DNA of 64,000 bases, taken from NCBI RefSeq assembly GCF_947172395.1, contig NC_069095.1:1674001-1738000 (forward strand), given 5' to 3'. Both the position numbers and the translations under genes were made by a program. The notes beneath the pieces were generated by a model. It searched no databases and was not told the DNA's origin. It saw only the letters and a list, made by a program, of their open reading frames with translations. Positions 1 to 8,908 of the stretch are shown piece after piece. This DNA is from Bicyclus anynana. Its lineage: Eukaryota > Arthropoda > Insecta > Lepidoptera > Nymphalidae. The stretch's first letter is position 1. Each line of letters starts with the position of its first letter.

Positions 1-264
1 CGCGGCAATCACTTACGTCACGATAACAGATTGCATGCGGCACGGCATTCATATTTTGTCCTGTGCGGGTGTTATTCGTGATTTTGCATGCTTTTTTTAA
101 TTTTTAAATAAAATATGAGGGTAATAATAAAATAATTCAGCGGGAAATTACTGAAACGTAAAGGCGAGTATTTCATATTGAAAACTTAACTAACAAATAT
201 ATAATTTGGCAAGGAGCTAGTTAATAGTTAAGGCGGATTTACATGTGTCTGTCGTGACATGATG
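1..264. other. No gene recognised
   Basis: A+T-rich sequence without a convincing open frame or known repeat. I see nothing that I can name here. Confidence 0.5.
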
Positions 265-372
265 GAACAGAATCGGTAACATACATTTTGTATGGCAATG
301 TTTACGTGTGTAGTCACAAGTCGTAATGGCTTCTGATGTGTCGCATAAAAATGTATGAAACCGATTCTGTTC
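265..372. repeat. Short foldback (MITE-like) element
   Basis: The arm at 265-294 (GAACAGAATCGGT, then CATACATTTT) is repeated in inverted orientation at 344-372, with two or three differences and about 50 bases between. The right end abuts the left end of the next element at 372. It may be a small MITE or half of a larger palindrome. No target duplication is clear. Confidence 0.5.
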
Positions 373-759
373 AGCGGCCTTATTATGTATCTAGTGTACC
401 ATTCAATTCATTGAGTCACTACGTCGATTTTTGTCGTATTTTCGTTTTTGTGATCACTTGATATAGTTATTTCTATGAAATCACCTTGAATATGTCATTT
501 GACATCAAGTGGCAATGATGTTTTGTTTTAACAATCGTCTAACATGAATATTTCAACAAAATTACGTAAAATTAAATCAGTTTTTCGTTAAAATAACGTT
601 ACTACCTGCTACTACCACTACTTAGATTAATGTTATTTTACGTAAAATGACATTTTTTGTTTCATTTCGTTGAAAACACAATGTTAGATGATTGCAAAAA
701 CGAAAAACGATGTAGTGACTGATTACTTGAATAGTACACCGAGTTACATAATGACCCTG
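372..759. mobile_element. Long-TIR MITE, copy 1
   Basis: The ends are imperfect inverted repeats of roughly 85 bp: left GCGGCCTTATTATGTA with GTGTACCATTCAA, right (reversed) CAGGGTCATTATGTAAC with GTGTACTATTCAA. Both arms continue into matching GAGTCACTAC / CAGTCACTAC and TTTCGTTTTTG blocks. There is no coding capacity, so it is a non-autonomous DNA transposon. A second copy lies at 17089-17455 and a right end at 18196-18243. The superfamily is not determined because the target duplication is unclear. Confidence 0.7.
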
Positions 760-867
760 ATGATGCGTCACAACGAGATACGTCAGACAAATATAAATCC
801 AGCTTTAGACATTAGACATACGCTAAGAACGGATTTTGCGTCAAGGTCGCATTGAAAAGGTCTCTAA

Positions 868-895
868 GGGCGGACGAAGCCGCGGACGTCCCTAG
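868..895 (+). mobile_element. Helitron 3' terminus remnant
   Basis: GCGGACGAAGCCGCGGACGTCC followed by CTAG and then T matches the terminal hairpin and CTRR-T end of the Helitrons elsewhere in this window. No matching 5' end is visible upstream. Confidence 0.5.
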
Positions 896-1770
896 TACTA
901 TATTGAAGCTACAGCTAGAGTGGTCGGGTCAAAATATATCTGACTAAAGTGTTTCAGATAGCATGGATTCTGTGACAGTGGCCTTATGACGTTCATAATA
1001 CGTACTATAAAATGGCGGCAAACTTTCAAGAGTAAAACGAACTGACACCGTACCCATGCTGTCTATAGCAGCTGGATGAATAGACATCTTCTAGCACTAT
1101 AAGCAAAAGTTATCCAAGCTAGACCTATAGCATTCCATTAGGTATGAATGTAGACCAAGATCTACCTAACCTATAACCTATATCTATCTATTTTAATAGT
1201 TGTAGAGATTACCGAGAATAGACATACAGACTAATAAATATTTTTTGTGTTTTCTTACTGATTCGAACAAAAACATATTTCCAAAATTAGTAACGTATAT
1301 ATAAGGTAGTCTGAGTGTTAGAGTTTGATGAGTCGACAAAAGTAATGCATTGAAAGCAAAGCTTAGTTGTTATAAAATCTAGAGATCAATGAATTGAAAC
1401 TTTGCGTCAATGGGTTAAGGTTTAAAATTGATTGCAGAACATTTAGTTAGATAGTATTTACAAAGTTCTCTATAACAATCGATTTAAACAATTAATGCTG
1501 ATTTTGATACCGCTATTTGATTTGTATCTCTACTAACTGTGGGATAGCAGTGGGCAGATCTATGAGAAAAGTGTCAATTATAGTCTACTGGCAAAGTGGC
1601 AAGGCAATTAATGTTTGTAACATAATTCAGCAGTAAACGTTTTTTAGATATGTAAATTACAACGACAAAATTTGCGAGTAACATTAATAAATCAACTTTA
1701 ACATTACAAAATGGTTTTATTGATTAGAATGCCTTATTGGAAGTTTATGGTCAATAAGGTATGGCTCTTT
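896..1770. other. No gene recognised
   Basis: A+T-rich DNA without a usable open frame. I see no recognisable element. Confidence 0.5.
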
Positions 1771-1971
1771 GATGGACGTTGGGGTCCCAAAGTTCTGGAA
1801 TGGCGACCCCACACTAGTAAGCGCAGTGTTGGTCTATCAACCACCAGGTGGCCTGACGACATCAAGCGAGGGATTCGCTGGATGCAGGTGGCTCAGTATC
1901 GTGATGTTTGGAAGTCCCTAAAAAAGGCCTATGTCCTGCAGTGGACGTCCATCGGCTGATATGATGATGAT
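1771..1971 (+). mobile_element. RTE-1 LINE 3' end (5' truncated)
   Basis: Encodes the family's C-terminal segment (DGRWGPKVLEWRPHTSKRS, then DVWKSL..AYVLQWTSIG, stop at 1957-1959) followed by an ATGATG tail. RTE-clade LINEs typically end this way, with the stop close to a short tandem tail and no long poly(A). It is 5' truncated and has a small in-frame loss around the TRWPDDIKR motif. Confidence 0.85.
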
Positions 1972-1978
1972 GGTGAAG

Positions 1979-2110
1979 GTATGGCTTAGTTTACACGCAC
2001 TTTTGAAACGTCAAGTTCTACTATTTCTAGAGACTCTGCCACCGGTTCGCAAGGCAGGTTCTGTTGATAAGAGCAAGCAATAACCTCAACAGTTCGCATA
2101 TTAGTATCTT
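1979..2110 (+). repeat. Interspersed repeat fragment (GCTTAGTTTACA type)
   Basis: GGCTTAGTTTACACGCACTT, TTTGAAACGTCAA and CCACCGGTTCGCAAGGCAG resemble a common lepidopteran interspersed repeat. A related piece lies at 28985-29110. The class is unknown to me; it could be a LINE or SINE 3' region. Confidence 0.5.
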
Positions 2111-2237
2111 TTACCACCTGTTTTCTATCTGCAGAGCAGGTGATCATTCTATCTCATTCCCAGGATTCTTTAAAGTATCGAATCTAAGCTAACTTTAGCT
2201 AATCCAGCTAGACTATGAAGAACTACAAAACACGAGT

Positions 2238-2566
2238 CATCATCATCATCATTATCAGCAGATATTGGCCTTCTTCCATCTTTTGTGGATTTCCATACAC
2301 CACGGTCTCGAGCCTCCAGCATCCAGCTGCTCCCTGCACACCGTTAGACGTCCTCGGTCTACCTAGTGAGGAGTTGAACAACACTGCGCTATCCAATGGG
2401 TCGCCATGCCAACACCTCGAGACCCCAACGTCCATCGGCTCTTCAATATGAACTATATGGCCTGGCCTAGGTCACTTCGACTTCGAGTTTGGTTCTTCTG
2501 CGGATGTCCTCATTTCTGATTTGATCGCACAGAACAACTCAAAGGATAGCTCGTCCCATCGCACGC
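2238..2566 (-). mobile_element. RTE-1-related LINE 3' end, diverged
   Basis: Reads on the minus strand from a CATCATCATC tail through CCGATGGACGTTGGGGTC to a segment matching the RNEEIRRRTK region and GCGATGGGACGAGCTA. It is diverged and frameshifted compared with the copy at 38566. Confidence 0.75.
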
Positions 2567-3973
2567 AAAAAAACCAAAAAAGGTGTTGTAATTCATTAGA
2601 TACATTTTGAAGTCGAGTAAGAAATAAAAATAATTCGCGGTGACCCATTTTCGCGGCGAAAGATTAATTACGTGACTGTGTCAAAGCGAAGCGATAAAAC
2701 CACCGCGGGCGGCAAAAAGATTGAAGAGCTCTCGGCTTACCCCACAAACGCGTAGGATAGGTATTGTGTAGAACCTACTTTTGTGTTGGATCTTCTCTCG
2801 ATTCAGTACCTTTTCCCAGGCTCCATTATCTCAGAAAACGGGACACTACTTAGACCTACGTAACGTTTTTTGAAACGTTTCATTATCCCATTTTTATATT
2901 TAGCCAAAGATATCTATTAATAGGTGATCTATAACTGGTACATCAAAACAAATGTAAAAAAAACGCACTTCCTACGTGTGTTTTATATTTAAAGAAATCT
3001 TCTCACACAAAAGATAAAAAAATCAATAATTAAAACAGTTTACAACTAGCATTATAGTATGATCATAAAAGGATTCCGTTGAATACGGTGACGTTTGGAC
3101 GGTATCGAGACTTGCGGAGCGCCTCGAGGCAAATGTAATGCAATTCTTTCTACAAACGTTAATATTTAGAAAACTAAAAATTCATGAGAATGAAATATCC
3201 GAATGACAGGTTGATCACGTGACCTATTGATAAGAAGCTAATTATTTGACTAGCCTCTCTGAGAAAATGGCGAAGAAGTGGATAAGACAGGCTCCCACGT
3301 TATGTCACTATGAAATAGCGCCACTGTAAAAGTTCCAGATACGAGACCGAGAGACAGAGGTCATGGGTTCTGTATTCGCCCAAGGAACTCTACACAGCGT
3401 TTGCGGAAAATAAAAAAAAAAAACAAAATGTTACTTAAAAATATCAGATAAGTTGAAATTTTACTCTATTGATGGCAATTGAAGATACAATTTACGAAGA
3501 CAAAACACAAAAGTGCACGCATTAAAATACTTTGCCTGACACATACATCATATTCGCACAAGTAGACACAGTTCGTGGAAGAGATGTCTCGACGACTAAT
3601 TATACCACCAAGTGGAATTCATATCTCGTTTAAATCAGATAATAAATCGGAATAATCTATCTGTGCTTGCCGATTAATTTACAATGCTACGTTCCTTAGC
3701 TTGACTTTAATACCATTGCAATTTATACTGGCAATATTGAATATCTATAAATTGTACGAGGTAAAGGATTCTATGTGTCCTTTGATTGCAAAATATGTCT
3801 TTATATTTTTTTAGCTATTATTGATTGCAGTTACGCAGAATTTGTGAAAAACGGACTTTTACAACAACATCTTTGCGGAAGAAATATTTATTATTTATTT
3901 AATTTTTTCCAAAATAACAGTTGCGTATATCTAATTCCACGCACGCAGAAGAAGTCACTAATAAAACTCAACA
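2567..3973. other. No gene recognised; one shared repeat block
   Basis: Mostly A+T-rich. 2630-2750 is locally G+C-richer (CCGCGGGCGGC) without an open frame. 3201-3236 matches the core of the foldback at 31735-31839. A short A-run lies near 3410-3423. No coding evidence. Confidence 0.45.
3201..3236 (+). repeat. Repeat block shared with the foldback at 31.7 kb
   Basis: GAATGACAGGTTGATCACG followed by TGACCT matches 31764-31802 (GAATGACAGATCTTGATCAC, TGACCT) with a few differences. It indicates a dispersed short element, but boundaries here are unclear. Confidence 0.5.
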
Positions 3974-4231
3974 TGTTACGAAGCTGAAGTGGTAATGGGC
4001 GGGGCACATAGTTTGAAGAGCCAATGGACGTTGGGGTCCCAAGTTGCTGGAATGGCGACCCCGCACTAAAAAGCGCAGTGTTGATCGACCTCCTCCTACC
4101 AGGTGGACTGACGACATCAAGCGAATCGCATGGATTCGCTGGATGCAGACGGCTCAGTATTGTGATGTTTGGAAGTCCCTACAAAAGGTCTATGTCATGC
4201 AGTGGACGTCCATCGTCTGATATGATGATAT
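3974..4231 (+). mobile_element. RTE-1 LINE 3' end (5' truncated)
   Basis: Begins inside the AKLKWQWAGH region (GAAGCTGAAGTGGTAATGGG), runs through the GATGGACGTTGGGGTC-type block and ends with the QWTSIV stop at 4218-4220 plus a short ATGATG tail. The frame is disrupted compared with the copy at 38566. Confidence 0.85.
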
Positions 4232-4804
4232 CTAGCTCAGTCTTTAATCAAAAGAACGAGTAACAACCATATGCAAGTACACACTTACACACTTTCACAC
4301 ACTCACGCAAACTATCACCTTTATGATATAACTGTAAGATTATTGTGATACTAAGATGTGATGTCATTAAAGTCGTGAAGATCTGAAAAAATCACAAAAC
4401 AAACATACTATCCTCTCATCTACGAAGTTAAACATAACTGTAGTTGTCATTTAGCTTCCATTAGTTATCTAGCTGGTAATTAAACGCCGTTAAGATTAAC
4501 GACGTTAGGGGATGCACTTAACCCTCAAGATAAACCCCTAAAAGTATAAGGAATCCCCTTGCAGACGTCACGGCTGGATGCCCCCTAATAAATGACAGGA
4601 AGACGAGGAAATGCAATCTTAAGGGATCAAATGATATGAAGGGAAAATGTTATTGTTTTGAAAATATAATCTATCAGTATCCGTTTTGTTTACTTTTTTA
4701 CTCAATTCCATAGCAAAGGGAAAGCTAAATCTTCTGTTTTGTTTTTTCTTGCGTGTTATCTATTTTAATATTAAAAAGAGGCCGATTGAAAAATTATTTT
4801 GCTG
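4232..4804. other. No gene recognised
   Basis: Contains a CA-rich stretch (4278-4312) and a short near-palindrome AACGCCGTTAAGATTAACGA near 4485-4505. Otherwise unique-looking A+T-rich DNA. Confidence 0.4.
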
Positions 4805-4901
4805 TTGGGAAGCTACACTATCCCCGGGTGCTTATATAATTTATCCCCGGAATCCTACGAGGACTGGAACTATGCGGGTAAAACCACGTGGCATTTGCTA
4901 G
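4805..4901 (+). mobile_element. Helitron 3' end remnant
   Basis: Carries the degenerate block CCCCGGAATCCTACGAGGAC..GGAACTATGCGGGT typical of Helitron 3' regions in this window and ends in GCTAG followed by T. The 5' part is missing. Confidence 0.45.
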
Positions 4902-4911
4902 TTATTAATAA

Positions 4912-5103
4912 CTAGTAAGTAGACGCCGCGCGGTTTCACCCGCGTGGTTTCCGTTCCCGTAAGAAATATGTCCTTTAGCCTTCCTCGATAAATGGGCTAT
5001 CTAACACTGAAAGAATTTTTCAAATCGGACCAGTACTTCCTGAGATTACCGCGTTCAATCAAACAAACAAACAAACTCTTCAGCTTTATAATATTAGTAT
5101 AGA
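4912..5103 (-). mobile_element. Short non-autonomous Helitron
   Basis: On the minus strand it starts TCTATACTAATATTATAAAG after an A, carries a TTTGTTTGTTTG block, and ends CTAG before a T. The 192-bp length and missing open frame make it a Helitron-type MITE. A close relative lies at 49556-49751. Confidence 0.75.
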
Positions 5104-5147
5104 TTGTAGACGCCTATTTTTAATTTGTTTTTTAATTGCAGATGTCG

Positions 5148-5470
5148 AGCCACGCGCAGTGTAGAGTTCCGTAGATAAAGTTAGCACTTTAATCCCTTAA
5201 GTAATGCACAAAAATACCGATAACCCACACCATGGGATAGGCGATAAGGAATAGAAAAGTTGGAGGTGCATGCCACATACCGGATTCGAACACACACTCT
5301 ACCGAATCAGAGGCAGAGGTCATATCCACTGGGCTAATGTAGGTACATACTCATGCTAATTTACAGCTTTCTAGTAGTAATAGTCTCTGCGCTAAATCGC
5401 GGACATATGGACAGACTGACATGACGAAACCATAAGGGTTCCTTGGGGACTACGGAACCCTATAAAGGTA
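5148..5470 (+). repeat. Interspersed repeat split by a SINE
   Basis: The left part (5148-5212, GAGCCACGCGCAGTGTAGAG) and right part (5383-5462, ACATGACGAAACCATAAGGG and ACTACGGAACCCTATAAA) resemble one common lepidopteran repeat, interrupted by the SINE-A piece at 5254-5338. The left part matches 55075-55190 in inverse orientation. Class unknown. Confidence 0.45.
5254..5338 (-). mobile_element. SINE-A fragment (head region)
   Basis: Minus-strand head with a degenerate A-box, B-box GGATTCGAA on the plus strand (TTCGAATCC on the element strand) and the CACCTCCAACTTTTC block. The rest of the element is missing. Confidence 0.75.
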
Positions 5471-5503
5471 GATCTCGGTCATTAAATATTAAGTATATAC
5501 TTA

Positions 5504-5744
5504 AACAATACACATTCACTATCTAGACCCAAAGTAAGCATACAGGTAGCTTGTGTTATGGGTACTAAGATAGTTGATATTATAATATTTATATACTACA
5601 TATAAATACTTATTTAATGTATAAATACACACAGGCACTGGAAAAAACCCAAGCTCATTACACAAATATTTTTCAGTAGTGGTAATCGAACCCACGGCCG
5701 TGGATGCAGAAAGCAGGGTCACTACCCACTGCGCCACGCGGCCA
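5504..5744 (-). mobile_element. SINE-C, tRNA-derived
   Basis: On the minus strand the head is GGCCGCGTGGCGCAGTGGGT (A-box-like) with GGGTTCGATTACC (B-box), followed by a CACTGGAAAA-type body and an A+T-rich tail ending near the TTACTTTGGGTCTAGATAGT block. This fits a well-spread lepidopteran SINE type. It is the only copy in the window and has no open frame. Confidence 0.7.
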
Positions 5745-6421
5745 TTAAGTCCAAGTAAAGCAAATATACCTCCAAGTCTAACCCCTAACATTGTAACACT
5801 AACATCATAGAACCTCACAGCGGCTTTGCCCAGCGTGTAGTAATGAAATGATTTATTTTCCCAATATCACGGTAGCCTGTGTCAGGTGGGCCGTATAAAA
5901 TTACTCTGCGAGAAATATTGCCCGCCTTAAGTAAGGGTATATTCACAGCTAGCGTAGGAGTGGTTAGTTAAATCTAGAATATACCGTTTTAGAAAAAAAT
6001 ACATAGTATCTTCTACTTAACTATGTGTAAAATTCTTTATTTTGTCCGCATTTTAACGGTCCTACTACAGGGAGACGTAAATTTTCTCCTTATAGGAGAG
6101 AGGTTGTAAAGCTTCAACCCGCTATTGTTGTTTTATTAGTCTTAAGGTTCTTAATTTTAGTTTTAAGTACTTTCATATTGTCAACCTCCTTAGAGGAGTT
6201 TTGCAGATTGTTGGGCTAGGCAACTTGGGCATCCTCACGCACCTAATATAATTTTTCTTTCCAAATATTTTTCTCCGTTTACCAAAAAAATAACAAGTGG
6301 TAGGTGGGTAGCCTTGTCGGACAATATTCAATATTTGAATTTCCCATGAAACGCCGCAACACCATTCGCTACGTTCATAACTTTGTCCAACTAGGCTTTA
6401 ATCTATACTAGTCTATGTACT
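5745..6421. other. No gene recognised
   Basis: Unique-looking sequence without an open frame of note or a repeat I can name. Confidence 0.4.
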
Positions 6422-6960
6422 TATATACTAATATTCTAAGGAGGTAACGTTTGTAGGGGGTAATCTCTGGATCTATTGAACTGATTTTATGTTTATGAGT
6501 TTATGAGTGTCATCCTACTAATATTATAAACGCGAAAGTTTGTATGGATGTTTGGATGTTTATTACTCTTTAATGCCGCTACTACTGAAGCGATTTGACT
6601 GAAATTTGGAATAGAAATAGATTTCACACTGGATTAACACACAGGCTACTTTTTATCCCGAAAAAACCATGGTGTCCGGAGATTTGCAAAAACTGATGAT
6701 TTTGATGAGTTGAATATTTGTTGTAAATTTTTTCATGCCTCGACTACTGAACCGAATTAGCTGAAATTTAGTATTGAGATATATTATAGCCTGGATTAAC
6801 ACATAGGCTACTTTTTATCCCGAAAAAATCTATAGTTCCCGAGGGATTTGTGAAAAACTAAATTCCACACGAACGAAGTCGCGGGCGTCCGCTAGTAGGC
6901 TATATTTTACCCCCGTATTCCCACAGGAACGGGAACTACGCTGGTGAAACTGCGGGCTAG
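6422..6960 (+). mobile_element. Outer Helitron interrupted by a second Helitron
   Basis: A Helitron 5' part (TATACTAATATTCTAAGGAG, then GTAATCTCTGGATCTATTGA) at 6422-6509 and a 3' part (AGGCTATATTTTACCCCCG .. GCGGGCTAG, then T) at 6897-6960 flank another Helitron at 6510-6895. The two halves make one decayed element when the insert is ignored. Confidence 0.6.
6510..6895 (+). mobile_element. Non-autonomous Helitron, nested
   Basis: Starts TCATCCTACTAATATTATAA, ends with ACGAAGTCGCGGGCGTCCG then CTAG and T. The body holds two related halves (GAAGCGATTTGACTGAAATT and GAACCGAATTAGCTGAAATT, each followed by a TTAACACA-TAGGCTAC block), an internal duplication also present in the relative at 39552. 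No open frame. Confidence 0.75.
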
Positions 6961-7818
6961 TATTACATATACAAAGTTGAATGAATAATTATTTTGTTCC
7001 AGAGACCGGACCATAGAATTGAAAGCCCACTGTAAACGTGGCCTTACTCGATTGAACATTATGGCGTTTAATTTAGTTCCTAGTTAATGCCTGTATATTA
7101 ATTATGAGTTATTAGTGTCTTAAAGATCTCTTAGTAAGTAATACCCGGCAGGAAAATTAATTTGAATTTCCCATGTACTTTTTTTTAACCAATATATTAC
7201 ACAGCAGTGATTTATAACTGTGGATATTTGATACAATCATTAGGACATGATATCTTTAATTTTGATTGAAAGAAAGAATTCTTTCAATCAAGCCCATAGA
7301 ATAAAAAAAAAAATATTTTTTTCATGTGAATGTCACCGATGTTACCGGTAATCATGGTAAGAGATTAAAGCGTTAATTACCTCTTCAAAGACATGGATAA
7401 TTTTCCGACAATTGTTATTAAAAAATAATACTAAGTTATTAACTACACCAAGGAATACTGACTTATTTGATGAGGATGTCTACTTGTGTGTAATTGGAAG
7501 CATTCCTAGACGGTTGTGGGAGAGTATTTGTACCTACTTCGCAAACGTTGCTTGACGACTACACTTTTTGTAAGTACGAGTATCTACGCGCACTGTTGAT
7601 AATACTTTAAGAGACTTGACTTAACTGAGACTTGGTATTGAAGTGTTTTTCTGTTGGAGTACAAAACAGTATGTTATCACCATCATGAGTCTTTTACCTA
7701 ATGTATTTATTTTATTTATTATTCTACAAAAAACACATTTCAATTAAGCCTAACCATAGTGCAACACAAACCACAGTTGGTGAACCGGTGGTATGTAAGA
7801 GGAGTGCCTCTTTTATTA
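6961..7818. other. No gene recognised; one short hairpin
   Basis: A+T-rich. A perfect 12-bp inverted repeat with a 6-nt centre sits at 7262-7291 (TTGATTGAAAGA / TCTTTCAATCAA). Nothing else recognised. Confidence 0.4.
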
Positions 7819-7925
7819 ACCGACTTCAAAAAAAGGAGGAGGTTCTCAATTCGACTGTATTTTTGTTTTTTTTTGTATGTATGTTACCTACTCGAAGACG
7901 CCTGGGCCGTTTTAAAAAAAATATA
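7819..7925 (+). repeat. Interspersed repeat fragment
   Basis: CCGACTTCAAAAAAAGGAGG, then TCAATTCGACTGTATTTTTG and TGTATGTTACCTACTCG resemble a very common lepidopteran repeat of uncertain class. Only this piece is present. Confidence 0.45.
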
Positions 7926-8151
7926 TAAAACTGCAGACTTACCACGCTGCTATAATGCGGAATGGCGGCCTAAAGCTCTACAGCACAAATATACTGTGGT
8001 TTTTGACAAAGCTCTTCTAAGCCCGCCGTCCAGTTAAAGACTGGCTTCTTTTGAGTCGTAAATTTCAAAGGAGAATGCCCATCCAAGGTCTACCCTAACC
8101 ACCCGGCAATTTACTTATATCTATAAAAATCTTTATAATTCTACTTTATTA

Positions 8152-8570
8152 ATGAAATCAATCAGGCACCAGGTGAAGACAGAATCACAGAAGAGCTCCT
8201 GAAAGCGGGTGGAAAATCGATACTTAAGGTCCTTTAGCAATTGTTCAATTCCGTCATTCACACCTGAGACGTGGCACAGGAGCGTGGTGATTCTGTTCTT
8301 CAAAAAGGGTGATAATTTTTGTTCGTTTCGTTGCTGAGCCATGTCTACAAGTTGTTCTCGAAAGTCATCACGAATCGTCTCGCTCGTAGGTTTGACGACT
8401 TCCAGCCTCCCGAACAAGCCGGTTTCCGAGCAGGCTTTAGTACCATAGACCACATCCATACGCTGCGGCAGGTTATACAAAAGACCGAAGAATATAACCA
8501 CCCACTTTGCTTAGTGTTTGTGGTCTATGAGAAAGATTCGGTGGAAACCTGGGCTGTACTGTGGCCTTTA
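8152..8570 (+). mobile_element. RTE-1 LINE RT domain, left part (interrupted)
   Basis: Encodes, with frameshifts and stops, the early reverse-transcriptase region of an RTE-clade LINE: an APGEDRITEELLKAGGKS-like segment near 8165, then from about 8319 an open stretch containing LLSHVYKLFSKVITNRLARR and FQPPEQAGFRAGFSTIDHIH, ending in ETWAVL. At 8570 it is cut by the 3' end of the LINE at 8571-13632; the same domain resumes at 13705. The copy was therefore already in place when the second LINE arrived. It is a dead fossil: the DYEKAFDS motif is broken and the 5' endonuclease part is missing. Confidence 0.85.
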
Positions 8571-8908
8571 AGATAAAGATAAGATAAATATACTTTATTT
8601 GCACACCACAAAGACAAAAACAAGTGAAATAAAAAACAAATTAGGAAGAGATCAGCATACAAAAGGCGGCCTTATCGCTAAGTAGCGATTTCTTCCAGGC
8701 AACCTTCGGTTTAGGAAAACTTAAGGACATCAGCAGGTGGCGTAAAACAAAAATAACCATAGTATTAGTAATACACATACATACAAATAATTTACATCCT
8801 AATACATAAACAATATTACACAAATACCTACAATATTGAATAAAATACATATCAAAATATACTAATAAATACCTTATATTGAAAAGAAATAATATATACA
8901 GATCGACT

